DNA from: Echinococcus granulosus
Lineage: Eukaryota > Platyhelminthes > Cestoda > Cyclophyllidea > Taeniidae
Direction of reading: 5' to 3'
Assembly: GCF_000524195.1 (NCBI RefSeq)
Contig: NW_020170404.1
Span: 834,912-845,449 of the forward strand
Length of the DNA stretch: 10,538 nt
This document shows, in pieces, positions 1 to 8,148 of the stretch. Position 1 is the stretch's first letter. The number at the start of each line of letters is the position of its first letter. The position numbers were made by a program, and so were the translations under genes. A model generated the notes under the pieces. It had not been told where the DNA came from. It ran no database searches and saw only the letters and a list, made by a program, of their open reading frames with translations.

Positions 1-145
1 TTTCTTGCATGCTATAGCATATTTAAGGCCATCATGAATGCGTTAGGACCTAGTGGTTTGAATGTGGCCCGATTTCGGATTTTTTTCCAATTATTGCATG
101 CGCCTTAGGAAGGGTGGAAATGTCCGACCTGACTGCTGTCAAGTC

Positions 146-171
146 ACGTATTTTCTCCTCTACGTATTTTC
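146..171. repeat. Local direct repeat of ACGTATTTTC
   Basis: The word ACGTATTTTC occurs at 146-155 and again at 162-171, a period of 16 bases. The six bases between the copies are tcctct. The two exact copies so close together suggest a small local duplication, although a 10-bp match is short. No function is implied. Confidence 0.5.
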
Positions 172-210
172 CATTCAAGGATCCCCTTTTTTCCTGTTTT
201 ACACAATTTA

Positions 211-236
211 AAAATCATAAAAAATCATAAAATGAA
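211..236. repeat. Short tandem repeat, unit AAAATCATAA
   Basis: Two exact head-to-tail copies of AAAATCATAA lie at 211-220 and 221-230. A partial third copy (AATGAAT) follows. This is a typical minisatellite-like slippage product in AT-rich non-coding DNA. Its exactness argues that the window is natural sequence rather than shuffled. Confidence 0.75.
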
Positions 237-467
237 TAGACTAAACGTGTACTTCACTGTAAAGGCGATTTGATACCATTCCGTGTCACCTTGATAGAGG
301 TTCAGTCCGCTCCGAAATAAACTGTTTTGCCAATTTTTCAACTCTGCTAATGTATCAGAGAGCAAAATGCTTTAATTGTAAGTCATTATGTTGTCTATCC
401 AATCCCCTTTACTAATTTGGTGGTCCATTTTACAATAATAGTTTTATTGGAAAATTTGAAGAGAGAT

Positions 468-506
468 TCAGTGAGTGGGCTAGCCCCTACATATAGCATT
501 CACTGA
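468..506. repeat. Nested inverted repeats
   Basis: The arms TCAGTGA (468-474) and TCACTGA (500-506) are perfect reverse complements. Between them sits the 10-bp palindrome GGGCTAGCCC (477-486). The outer loop is 25 bases. As RNA it could form a small two-level fold. I see no link to a known RNA family, and each arm is short enough to be chance. Confidence 0.35.
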
Positions 507-1036
507 CAAACAATGTTTAATGTAATTCGGAATGAAAGAAAAGCCAGTGAATTTGAGAGGAATATCATATTAATGTGTCGGATACTCCATGATCCTGTGG
601 TATCGACATCCACAAATACCATCTGATGCTACTTTTGTGCACACAGAGCCTTAGAATTGGATCAGTTTTCATAGATTTCTATTTGTTTTGCAATGATGTA
701 CATGCCTCCTAAAAATACATTTCAACAATGTTTTCAGACATTCCATTACTGATCCTTAACGGTAACAAAACTTGGTTCCAAGGGACCGCTATTAAAGTCA
801 ATGACGGAAGAATGAAAGTCACATCTCGCATGCCAAGGATTCACTTCCGAATTTCTGCCGCATCCCACTGAAAGTCTCCTCGGTAGCGACCAAGTTCGTT
901 TTTTATACTTCTATTAAAGAAGCATGCATCAAAAATCCTTCTCATATCCTCCCATTTCAAAGGAGTGATACCTGCTATCAACATGACACCGCACAATATA
1001 AGGAATCCACATGCTTGGACATGATAAAGAATTTAG

Positions 1037-2322
1037 GTGATAGGAGCATTCATAGCTCGTTCATATTTGCAGAAGCATTGCCCATTTGACCGTTCTTTAA
1101 GAGATCCCGATCGAAAAGAAGATGACGCATTATTCGTTCCTTCAATGGAGATTAGTCACATCACGAGATTTGTTGGAAGTGCTGCTCGTAAATCCAATAT
1201 ATTGACGCACCACTTGAGTCTTAAGAGTGGCCTCTCTCCCACTTTCTTTCTCCTGTGGAGAGGGTATTCTACCTTACAGGTGCACTTTTGGCTAAGAGGT
1301 AAGGAAATGATGGCGTTTCACTAAGCTGTCACTGATGAAATTAAGGAAAATTTTATGGCAGAAGGCTACTTCATTTTGAAGCCAAAGCCAAGTGGGTAAG
1401 TTCCCGTCCCTACGAATTTATCCATACTTTCAATATCTTCTGCTTTTTACTTTCATTCCATGTGTGATGCCAAAATTATGACCGCTTCTAGCATATTCAC
1501 CACTTTTGGTGCACCTGTTGGAAGTATGCATTCCGATGATTATACATTGATCTCCCTGTTTAGTTCCTACTGTATCCTCATTATATGACTGGCCATTAAT
1601 TTTCTCCACTGAATGGAGACAAAAGATATTCTTATGATTGCATTATGGTGACGGTCTTTGTCAATTGTCTTCGGATGCGGCAGCTGGTTCCATTTGCTAG
1701 CTTTAACTTAAGCGATGAAATCTAGTTTTAATTAATGCACTTAAAGCGGACTTTCCTCCTTTGTTTTCTAACTTATCGCATTCGGACATTTGGCCTTTTC
1801 GGTTAAGGAAATAATGAACGACAAAATTCCTTTACATTCACTAGAAAATTCCTTTATCCATTCCACGTTGGGAAGCCTAAATTTTGTTTCGCTAAATAAG
1901 CAAACTAATTGATAATCGTCCTGTTGTTTGGGCATTCTACAACACTCCCTTGGCCTTCGCAACACAACATGAATTTCCATGTTCGCATTTTATTTGCCCC
2001 ACCACCATCACCATTCTCTTTCCCCTGAATCCACCTGGTAACTATCGCATTCCACTATTCAGACACAGATCTGACTTCAATAGCATGTTGTGAAGTGGTT
2101 TTTTGTCTCCTAAATAAGTGTCATCTTGGTTAGCCATTTCTTCCTGCGTGACTCGATAAACTGTCAGTTTTTTTCCAAATAAGCCATACAAAGGAGCACA
2201 TATTCTTTCTAAGGAGCGTTTGAATGAAAGGGAAATGGAATCGCCCATTAATTTTATCAAGTATGCACCATGAGGATGGTGATATGTTGCAAAGTAAGGA
2301 TTTGTTATAAATTTATATTTCA
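1037..2322. other. Gene-free stretch with scattered splice-like signals
   Basis: The largest frame is 1037-1324 on the plus strand (95 codons). It opens with GTG directly after a stop, has no early ATG and resembles no family. Frames of that size are expected about twice by chance here. Inside it are an acceptor-like TTCTACCTTACAG ending at 1279 and donors AAGAG|GTAAGG at 1299 and TGG|GTAAGT at 1396. The sequence before the second donor reads MAEGYFILKPKPSG in one frame. That frame is closed by TAA about 24 codons upstream of the donor, with no good acceptor. A bulged hairpin, CTCTCCCAC (1234-1242) with GTGGAGAG (1255-1262), overlaps a pyrimidine tract. A degenerate CCA run lies at 1999-2014. 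Frames at 1768-1980 and 2042-2362 (minus) also look like chance. Confidence 0.5.
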
Positions 2323-2339
2323 ATGCTTTTGCAAAGCAT
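2323..2339. repeat. Tight 7-bp hairpin, 3-base loop
   Basis: ATGCTTT (2323-2329) and AAAGCAT (2333-2339) are perfect reverse complements with the loop TGC. It is the first of three inverted repeats within 81 bases. No U-run follows, so it is not a bacterial-type terminator. Confidence 0.5.
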
Positions 2340-2345
2340 ATGCGG

Positions 2346-2385
2346 CAGCTAATCCATTTCATTAAATAGTCAAATGGAAATGCTG
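2346..2385. repeat. Imperfect 14-bp inverted repeat
   Basis: The arm at 2346-2359 (CAGC, TAA, TCCATTT) faces 2372-2385 (AAATGGA, AAT, GCTG). Eleven of 14 positions pair, interrupted by one 3x3 internal loop, and the terminal loop is 12 bases. The structure is too short for a microRNA precursor. It could be a cruciform-prone site or a decayed terminal-repeat remnant, but no target duplication is visible. Confidence 0.45.
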
Positions 2386-2393
2386 ACTAACAC

Positions 2394-2403
2394 TACCATG
2401 GTA
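2394..2403. repeat. 10-bp palindrome TACCATGGTA
   Basis: This perfect palindrome lies nine bases after the imperfect inverted repeat ending at 2385. On its own it is expected by chance. It is listed because it completes a local cluster of dyad symmetry. Confidence 0.4.
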
Positions 2404-2812
2404 ATATGATTTTTTCCATGCTCTTTATGCATTAGGCGTGCTGCATTGGTACTAAAGTTAAAGCAACCGACTTCAAGTGAACAACGTTTCTCATTTCGGT
2501 GGGTGATTATCCAATGCAAACATTAATGAGGAGAGGCATCCGCTATACAGAAACTCATCGCAAGAAAGCTGAAACAGCGTCGACTATTCGAAGACTCCTA
2601 ATGGAGTGCAATTACATTTTGAGGAGTCTAAATTCGCATAGAAGAAATGCCTATCATATCTGCTTCTACAGAACACTTTAATGCTTGTGGTAGAAATGTG
2701 ACACCCTCCTCATAATACGTACCGCATCTAGCCAAGTTTTATGTTCTTGCAATTTTCACTATTTGCTATGTGGTATAATCGTCGTCCATACTTGTTGATC
2801 CTTTAACAGTAA
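2404..2812. other. Gene-free stretch
   Basis: One 60-codon frame (2499-2681, plus) shows no recognisable domain. It is of a length expected by chance. No repeat or RNA gene is visible. Confidence 0.5.
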
Positions 2813-2898
2813 ACGCAGAAAAGGCGCTATACCCCGCCTGTTTTGGGCGTGTTTGCACAGGCCTGCAATGTGGAAGAAAGGTTGAGAAGTGTGTCTGA

Positions 2899-2913
2899 AA
2901 TGGGTGAGTGGTT
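2899..2913 (+). repeat. 15-bp dispersed repeat, copy 1
   Basis: AATGGGTGAGTGGTT is identical to 7790-7804 in the same orientation. It contains GGGTGAGT, a good U1-type splice donor core, and directly abuts the palindrome at 2915-2930. About 0.05-0.2 exact direct 15-bp pairs are expected in a window this size, so the match is mildly unusual. Confidence 0.5.
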
Positions 2914-2914
2914 G

Positions 2915-2930
2915 GTAATTAGCTAATTAC
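2915..2930. promoter_or_regulatory. Perfect 16-bp palindrome with two TAATTA sites
   Basis: GTAATTAGCTAATTAC is perfectly self-complementary. It consists of two TAATTA cores (2916-2921 and 2924-2929) in dyad arrangement. TAATTA is the classic core bound by many homeodomain proteins, and paired sites can bind dimers. About 0.2 perfect 16-bp palindromes are expected here by chance. Function as an enhancer element is inference. It would lie within the candidate intron at 2904-3022. Confidence 0.3.
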
Positions 2931-3083
2931 ATCCCTTCATCCTTTGGGTTATAATTCACTGAGCTTTTGAATCCTAATTAAATGCTTTATTTAGTGAACC
3001 TTCTTACAATTTTATTTTACAGCCCTTATACCAGCACTTCGAGTATTATCTTGGTCCAAATAAGCCGCACATTTGGAAATAAA

Positions 3084-3107
3084 ATGTAACTTTTAACACA
3101 GTTACAT
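3084..3107. repeat. 7-bp inverted repeat after the AATAAA
   Basis: ATGTAAC (3084-3090) and GTTACAT (3101-3107) are exact reverse complements with a 10-base loop. They start immediately after the AATAAA at 3078-3083. They do not match the conserved histone 3' stem-loop. Confidence 0.35.
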
Positions 3108-3109
3108 AC

Positions 3110-4641
3110 GGGGTTTATTAATCACATTATGCCTACTAAAAGCGAGTCAAGACAAAATTAAGCACTCGAAGTTGTTGAATTCAAGTTATTTTAAAGTGGT
3201 TTTTTACACTCTTATCCCTATTTTGCTCTAAAAAATGGAAAGTTTGATGGCGTAACAAGAAAATACAACTATTGTGTCACATGGATTGCGACCTTGTAGG
3301 TTGTTAAATAAGTTTACTATACTTGGAAGGCATTAAAAATAAACCTTGGTGAATGAATTTGCATAATTACCTATGTTTTAATGCCTGCATGTCATTCCGA
3401 AATTTATGGGAGTCGAGTGCTCCTCCACCGGCTACTTGATATGTTAAAAGTTGAAGGGGGTAGGAGAAAAAGAATTCTTAAAGTTGACCTAGCACGGATT
3501 ACGCAACGCAAATCATCCATTCCGACAGATGTAATCAAATTGGATTTTGCCTTTTATGTATTGCTTGAACGGGTGCTATAAAAAGACTGTGAGAATTTGC
3601 CTAACGCCGTTTTGTTTCGGTGCTAAAATTGAATCTTTCCAATGTGTAAGAACATGATAAGTGTTTTGCTAACACGCAAGAAATTGAAACTCCTTGTTTT
3701 TATTAGCTATTCCAAAAAGCACAGTTTTGCATCAATTGCATTGACATAGAGGTTTGAGTGGTAGAGAGAGATCTGCGTGCGTGTCGATGGAACTGCTTAG
3801 GGGGTTGTGAGAGGCATACAGTCACGTCTAGTATTCAAGTATCTCCCCTGAGAAAAGGGTAATTTGTTTGCAAATTCAGTCGGTAGGCATTCTTCTCCTG
3901 GGAAAGTATATTTGAACTCCCTACTTTGATATTTTTATTAGCAGAGTGACAGCTCCGTTAGTCCGACTCCGTCCTAGGTTGTGGATGAGTACCAGGATTT
4001 TCAATCTCAACCCCACGAACTCTAAGGGAAGAGTACCTTTCGCCAGCGATTTGTAGTAGGAATAAATTTTCACCTCCATACTGAAGAAAGTACCTGTAGC
4101 AGTAAATTTCGCTTCTTACAGCACACGTAAAAATTATTTTCTTTTCATTTTTACATCAATTCATATATCAGCCTTATGATTCCTGACAGTTTTCGGTATT
4201 TATAAATTGAGTGACACCGGCTCACTGCATTTGCTTTTGCGTATCTTTGTTACGATGACTTACACTTGTTTTGCAGTGGATAAGCACCATGTATACCGTG
4301 AAGTGCCTATCATGTCCCACATACCAGTTACTGCTTTACCTTCTCACTCAATCAGTTCCCAGTGTGATTCCGGCCTTAGGAATTATTTGGGCATTCCAAA
4401 TTTTGCAGTGTGCCCGACCAAACAACATGTGCCAAATTAATTTACTAGAAAGTTACTTTACAGAGAAAGTGAAAACCGAAATTAGGGTGGTACCCTATGC
4501 TTCGCTTTGAAATACTTCTCTGTTCTGTGGTTCTACCGGTGATCAGGCCTATACCAACATGTGCATACACACCTATTACATTTCCTTAAGACTAAGTGAA
4601 ATAAATCTACTTCCTGAATTATGAAATCGTAGGATGGGGAA
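3110..4641. other. Gene-free stretch
   Basis: Small frames at 3381-3581, 4207-4440 and 4271-4510 (plus) are of chance length with no recognised domain. A TATA-like box, GCTATAAAAAG, lies at 3576-3586, with no initiator motif at the usual spacing and no gene behind it. A 6-bp hairpin, TAGGGT (4483-4488) with ACCCTA (4492-4497), is present. CpG and GC look unremarkable. I see no tRNA, mobile element or long repeat. Confidence 0.5.
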
Positions 4642-4655
4642 GTGTGGCTTAAGCG
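4642..4655 (+). repeat. 14-bp dispersed inverted repeat, arm 1
   Basis: GTGTGGCTTAAGCG here is the exact reverse complement of 10421-10434. The arms are about 5.8 kb apart. The bases beyond the 14 do not continue the match. Such a pair is expected a few tenths of a time by chance, so it is weak evidence of element termini. No flanking duplication was seen. Confidence 0.3.
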
Positions 4656-4812
4656 CCCTACAACAGCTGGGGTTTTGCATAGCGGTAAGATAATAGTACG
4701 GGATCAACCTGGTCAGCATTTGATCAAAATGTTCCTTCTCTCTACTTTCAACGCCTTTCTATTCGAGTTTATTGGGCAGTTAGATAAATGCTTTAAGAAG
4801 TAGATCTACAGG

Positions 4813-4829
4813 TTGTAATGAGTGTGGTC
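4813..4829 (+). repeat. 17-bp imperfect direct repeat, copy 1
   Basis: TTGTAATGAGTGTGGTC matches 4891-4907 at 16 of 17 bases, 78 bases downstream. Both copies are followed within 6-8 bases by CCCATT. The spacing and second shared word suggest an old local duplication. Confidence 0.5.
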
Positions 4830-4890
4830 TTTTTGCCCATTGTTATTGAGGGTACATGTTTGAAGAACGAGAGGCAAAGACGGCGCAGAA

Positions 4891-4907
4891 TTGTAATGAG
4901 TGGGGTC
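4891..4907 (+). repeat. 17-bp imperfect direct repeat, copy 2
   Basis: TTGTAATGAGTGGGGTC differs from copy 1 (4813-4829) only at the 13th base. CCCATT follows at 4915-4920. Between the copies the sequence is unrelated. Confidence 0.5.
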
Positions 4908-6239
4908 AACCATTCCCATTTACTTACAAAGAGGCTCTAGTCAAATGTTCGGTAACATTAATAGTGGAGCGATAACTCCACCTTAATCTAATAAAATCCT
5001 AGTAATACAGTAACAAAATAAGTGCTTTTTTCCGTTGACCGCCTAAAAAGCTAAAAAATGCCAAGAACGTCGAGGACATATTTAAAAGGGATCGATTTTC
5101 GGGATCATGTATAAATAAAGCTTAATAAAGGATATTCTGGATCTGGTGGAACATTCTGGGATTAAGTAAGTATGTGACTAAGAAAGGTTCAAATTACCTC
5201 TTTCTAAAGCTCTACCAGAATTTTTTCGACTTTCAGGTTACAGCGTAATTTTTGATTACCCGAGGTCAAACTCTAAATATAAAATGCCATTTTAGCTGGT
5301 GAATGGAGTTAACGTAATCGGTATGTCTTCCACACACTGCCTGTTCGGATAACTCTTGACACTAAGCCATTGGTTGTGACTGGCCATCATAGCTATCCAT
5401 TCACTTTATGGTACGCTGGGGAATTTGTAATCAGACAAAATAAATTCAACTTGTTTATTTGCTATTTTGCAAATCGTGATGATGCATTTTGGTAACCCTT
5501 TATCCGGTTTTCTTCCATAAATTATTACTTCATTGTTCTTATTAAATAGAGAGATATTCCCTGGATCCACAACCACATTTAGAATCATGCTCATGTTGTA
5601 GGCACAAATGAAAGCAATTCATGTTGCTGTTTGGGTGCTTTGGCACCTTACTCTTTTTGAGAATATAAACGCTTAGCAACTACCTGTGATATTGTGCTGG
5701 TAGAAGATTGTTTATTGTGACACTGATCACTCCTCTCACGTCAATTTTATCATTGTTAGGACGCTAGTCACTTTAACAGTCATGACATCCGCAGACAGGA
5801 CTCCCTACTTTTATAACAAAATGAGGGAGAACCACAGAATCTGCTTTGCAAATTGGGTTCCTCTTTCTACCCAGTCACTCTCACATCCTCCTATTTTTGA
5901 CACGATGACACTTGGTCACCCTAGATTATGCTTGAATAGTTGTGTTTTGCACAGAGCTTATCGATAGGTTGAGGTGAGAGGTGGGTGAGTACTGCAGTGT
6001 ATCGAGGTGATTTGCACTTCATTATTAGCGACCCGATGCACTGCCTACATTTTAGTGCGGAGAACAGGGAAACAGAAATCGGTATGATTACCAACAGTCG
6101 GTGTAGGTGGCGAAGACTTATAAATATTCACACACCTCTCTTCCGCTTATCCATGTCAGCAGACCTTACTTGTTGTAAAGGCACAAGTTTTCTCCACTGT
6201 GTCCTTTTGGCCAGCTTAAAGTGTCCCTTCTGATTCTTC
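4908..6239. other. Gene-free stretch
   Basis: A 6-bp hairpin lies at 4964-4981 (GTGGAG, loop CGATAA, CTCCAC). The minus-strand frame 5406-5594 (62 codons, starting MSMILNVVVDPGN) looks protein-like by composition. It has no domain I recognise and no acceptor before it. Plus frames 5782-5967 and 5985-6233 are of chance length, and the second opens with GTG. TATCGATA (5959-5966) equals the core bound by DREF in flies, but no promoter follows. The donor-like GTGGGTGAGTA at 5981-5991 has stops in all three frames just upstream, so it does not end a coding exon. Confidence 0.5.
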
Positions 6240-6259
6240 GCTTTTCTCTTCCCCTGTAG

Positions 6260-6419
6260 GTGTGTACGCTTTATGCAAGTAGTGGAGCAAACACAAGTTA
6301 TGTATTCACTATCTTACCCACTTTACATAGCTTTTAATTATCACAGGGTTTGGCACATGTGTACTGTTCGTTGGATAATTGGCACTCAAGAGCACAAGCT
6401 ATTCTGCCTGTTCTTTTAA
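6260..6419 (+). other. Candidate terminal exon behind a strong splice acceptor
   Basis: A long pyrimidine tract (about 6232-6255, with runs CTTTTCTCTTCCCCTG) ends in TAG|G at 6259, close to an ideal 3' splice site. The frame beginning at 6261 is open for 52 codons to a TAA at 6417-6419. It includes the segment MQVVEQTQVMYSLSYPLY and an aromatic, basic stretch after it. A second frame from 6260 stays open for 25 codons. I recognise no domain. No AATAAA follows closely. An open stretch of this length has about a 3% chance per frame, so it is a weak exon candidate. Confidence 0.12.
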
Positions 6420-7074
6420 TCCCTATCGGTTCAAACTGTAGACAAATAAGCAATTATCAATTTGATGAATGTGCCAATTCTTTTATTTTAAAATGCAATT
6501 ATTTTTCACATAGTTTTGACATCAGAGCCCCTAATGACAACGCCTTAAGCCGAAAACTTCTACATGAGAATTACTCACAAATGAGTATTGAAGGACTGGT
6601 AAGGTCTTCACAGAAATGGCATGACATCGTGAAAGCAGGAAATCCTGTAAAGCATTCGTGCAATTACAAATAATGCAGTACGTTGGGCATTTATTCAACG
6701 CATTATTTCGCTTTAGCGGGTGTTAAAGGACCACCGGGTCATGCCAGTAGACCATGAGACCTTATATTTTGTCTTAAGTGTATCGTAGTTCCTTGTATTA
6801 TGACTTCTTTCGTTTTATAAAAGACTCGGAGCACTGCATAAAAGTCTTCGCTTACTGATAGCATGGCACTTCAACAAGCTTAAGTGGTTGTCAGAATTGA
6901 CTTTACCGGATACTTGGGGTAAACAGTGCAGAAAGTGACACCCTCTTGTTCAAAGCCTTGATGTTGAGATGAGTTTGCAAAATCCGTTGTACATGCATGT
7001 GTGCTTTCGGTAGACTTGCCAAGCTCTGCAAAATCCATTCAATTTACCTTCTACTAGTTTTTATTTTCGATAAG
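6420..7074. other. Stretch without a supported gene
   Basis: The plus frame 6350-6673 (107 codons, TTG start) runs through the first part. Its C-terminal half has a mixed, protein-like composition (for example SQMSIEGLVRSSQKWHDIVK), but a frame of this size is expected about once by chance. A TATA-like TATAAAAG lies at 6816-6823 with no initiator at the usual distance. A short inverted repeat, AAGACT/AGTCTT, surrounds the next 16 bases. No RNA gene was recognised. Confidence 0.45.
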
Positions 7075-7197
7075 AGAGACAAGCGAAAGATAAGAGGGAA
7101 AGAAGACTTTCAGAACACGAAAGCGACGGACATTTTAAAGGTGATCAAAAAGCGTTGTGAAGACGTGCATGCCCCAGCTTTGTTTCTAAATCATAAG
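7075..7197 (+). other. Candidate internal coding exon, product unknown
   Basis: This is the most gene-like piece of the window. A T-rich tract (about 7050-7068) ends in an acceptor-like GATAAG|A at 7074. The 123 bases after it are open for 41 codons. They end exactly at a codon boundary with the donor AAG|GTACGTG at 7198, so the exon would be phase 0 at both ends and of typical internal-exon size. The translation is rich in charged residues, with a probable helix TDILKVIKKRCEDV followed by HAPALFLNHK, and many codons begin with a purine. The same frame extends upstream to an ATG at 6997 through a hydrophobic stretch that would be intron in this model. The acceptor AAG is a less favoured type. 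I do not recognise the family, and no partner exon was identified. Confidence 0.22.
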
Positions 7198-7561
7198 GTA
7201 CGTGTGTGTATTTAGCCTTTGGCACTCTTCTGCTAATGGAAGTGGGTATAGCGGAAAATAAAGTTAAGTCATTTTTTGTGATTGCTATTAGGGGAATAGG
7301 CGGGAAGTGAACCACAACTCTGTGGAACAGATATTTCTCACTTCGAGAATGAATTGGCAGCTGGTTTAAATATTCAGCTTTGTTTCGCTCAGAGACAACG
7401 GAATAGCTGATATTTACTTCTGCCTCACTACTAATGCTGAGAAGTTGGGGAAGAATAATGCGTCTTCTTAACAAATGGTACCCGATTAGATTGATGCATG
7501 ACGGAGACAGAACGAGGAACAACGTCAATAGTGAAGGCATGTGATTCCGAAAGGTTAACAC
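7145..7561 (-). other. Longest open frame; doubtful coding value
   Basis: The minus-strand frame spans 138 codons from a GTG, or 131 from the first ATG at codon 8. The ATG-start version begins with a hydrophobic segment, MPSLLTLFLVLSPSC, which resembles a signal peptide. The rest is mixed, basic and without a recognised domain. At this base composition about 0.1 frames of this length are expected in the window, so chance is quite possible. It overlaps the plus-strand exon candidate at 7075-7197, and at most one of the two is likely real. No minus-strand TATA box or polyadenylation context was evident around it. Confidence 0.12.
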
Positions 7562-8100
7562 AGACTAAGTACAAAGGCGAAATTTTATTTTCGCTCACAT
7601 CAGAGGGATTGATAGCTTCAGTACTATGAAGCAGTCTTCGAACTCACAAAATAACAACTTTAGTAGCACTTACTGCACAACAGCCATGATTATCCCTTTT
7701 TACTGAAATGCTATGGTAGTCACTTGTAATGTTCGAGACTGGGAATGGAGATTGTGGTCGAGAAAAAATTCACCACTCCTTTGGATGGGAATGGGTGAGT
7801 GGTTTTCCGTTATATCATTTCAGATTCTCCCTTTGTGTCCTGTTATAATTTGTCTCCCTTAAAGTAGCACTTCCTTTTTAGGCCCTGCCTCGAGGTTTAT
7901 CTAATAAAAGTCGATTTTGATGTAGCTAATAGGAACTTTGACAATACTCACTCATATTCGATTTTTCCACATTTTGATCTTTGATTATCGTTTTCGCATG
8001 CGTTTGCATCAATTTGTTCCTGCTACCTGGCCCTGCTCAACCCTGCTTAGTCATGTTAGCGCCTGAAAACCTCTGAAGTAAAGACATTTTGCAAGTCAAA
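7562..8100. other. Gene-free stretch
   Basis: No frame of note. The second copy of the 15-bp repeat lies at 7790-7804. Just before it, CCACTC (7773-7778) pairs with GAGTGG inside the repeat (7797-7802). Otherwise nothing was recognised. Confidence 0.5.
7790..7804 (+). repeat. 15-bp dispersed repeat, copy 2
   Basis: AATGGGTGAGTGGTT is identical to 2899-2913, 4.9 kb upstream in the same orientation. Unlike copy 1, it is not followed by the TAATTA palindrome. The flanks do not extend the match, so there is no visible larger shared element. Confidence 0.5.
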
Positions 8101-8101
8101 A

Positions 8102-8115
8102 TAATTAATTGATTA
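8102..8115. promoter_or_regulatory. Homeodomain-type motif cluster
   Basis: TAATTA (8102-8107) overlaps TAATTGATTA (8106-8115). The latter fits the palindromic TAAT-NN-ATTA site used by paired-class homeodomain dimers. It lies 34 bases before a TATA-like box (8149). Such AT-rich words are common in this composition, so a role is speculative. Confidence 0.2.
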
Positions 8116-8148
8116 GCTGTGAACGTGCCTTTTTGGGGGTAAATCCAT

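Larger units (their letters stand above)
1..1036. other. Gene-free stretch with short local repeats
   Basis: I see no convincing open frame on either strand in this stretch. It holds a 12-bp palindrome at 9-20 (ATGCTATAGCAT), a 10-bp word repeated 16 bases apart (146-171), a 10-bp tandem duplication (211-230) and a nested inverted repeat (468-506). A short hairpin-like word lies near 770 (CTTGGTTCCAAG). Composition is even, with no long homopolymer or microsatellite. It reads as ordinary eukaryotic intergenic or intronic DNA. Confidence 0.6.
2861..3063 (+). other. Candidate last two coding exons of an unknown gene
   Basis: A frame open from 2813 crosses an acceptor-like TTTGCACAG (ends 2860). 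It reads ACNVEERLRSVSEM up to a strong donor, ATGG|GTGAGT, at 2904. A 119-base candidate intron ends in a T-rich tract and TTTTACAG at 3022. Splicing keeps the frame and adds ALIPALRVLSWSK before a TAA at 3061-3063. An AATAAA sits at 3078-3083, only 15 bases past the stop. All the parts of a gene end are present in order, and the peptide is helix-like. However, it is very short, I do not recognise the product, each signal is common, and no clear upstream exon was found. This is inference only. Confidence 0.13.

Noticed and set aside
1280..1298. 19-base micro-exon between TTACAG and GAG|GTAAGG
   Set aside because: Both signals are common short words, and no neighbouring exon could be linked to it.
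1037..1324. 95-codon plus-strand frame
   Set aside because: It opens with GTG right after a stop, has no recognised domain, and about two frames of this length are expected by chance.
1323..1395. Exon ending KPKPSG before TGG|GTAAGT
   Set aside because: The frame is closed about 24 codons upstream and no good acceptor lies in between.
5145..5160. Heat-shock-element-like GGAACATTCT
   Set aside because: Only two inverted GAA units are present, and a functional element normally needs at least three.
5130..5215. tRNA-like or SINE-like region with GGTTCAAATTACC
   Set aside because: The B-box-like word is present, but neither the T stem nor the acceptor stem pairs, and no clear A box lies at the right distance.
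5406..5594. 62-codon minus-strand frame with balanced composition
   Set aside because: It has an ATG and plausible codons, but no family resemblance, no splice acceptor before it and a length well within chance.
5959..5966. TATCGATA, the DREF core
   Set aside because: A single 8-bp match is expected by chance, and no promoter or gene lies beside it.
5971..5991. Donor-like GTGGGTGAGTA pairing with the acceptor at 6259
   Set aside because: All three frames contain a stop within about 25 bases upstream, so it cannot end a coding exon. A non-coding exon is unprovable here.
6350..6673. 107-codon plus-strand frame
   Set aside because: It opens with TTG. About one such frame is expected by chance, and no motif was recognised despite a protein-like C-terminal half.
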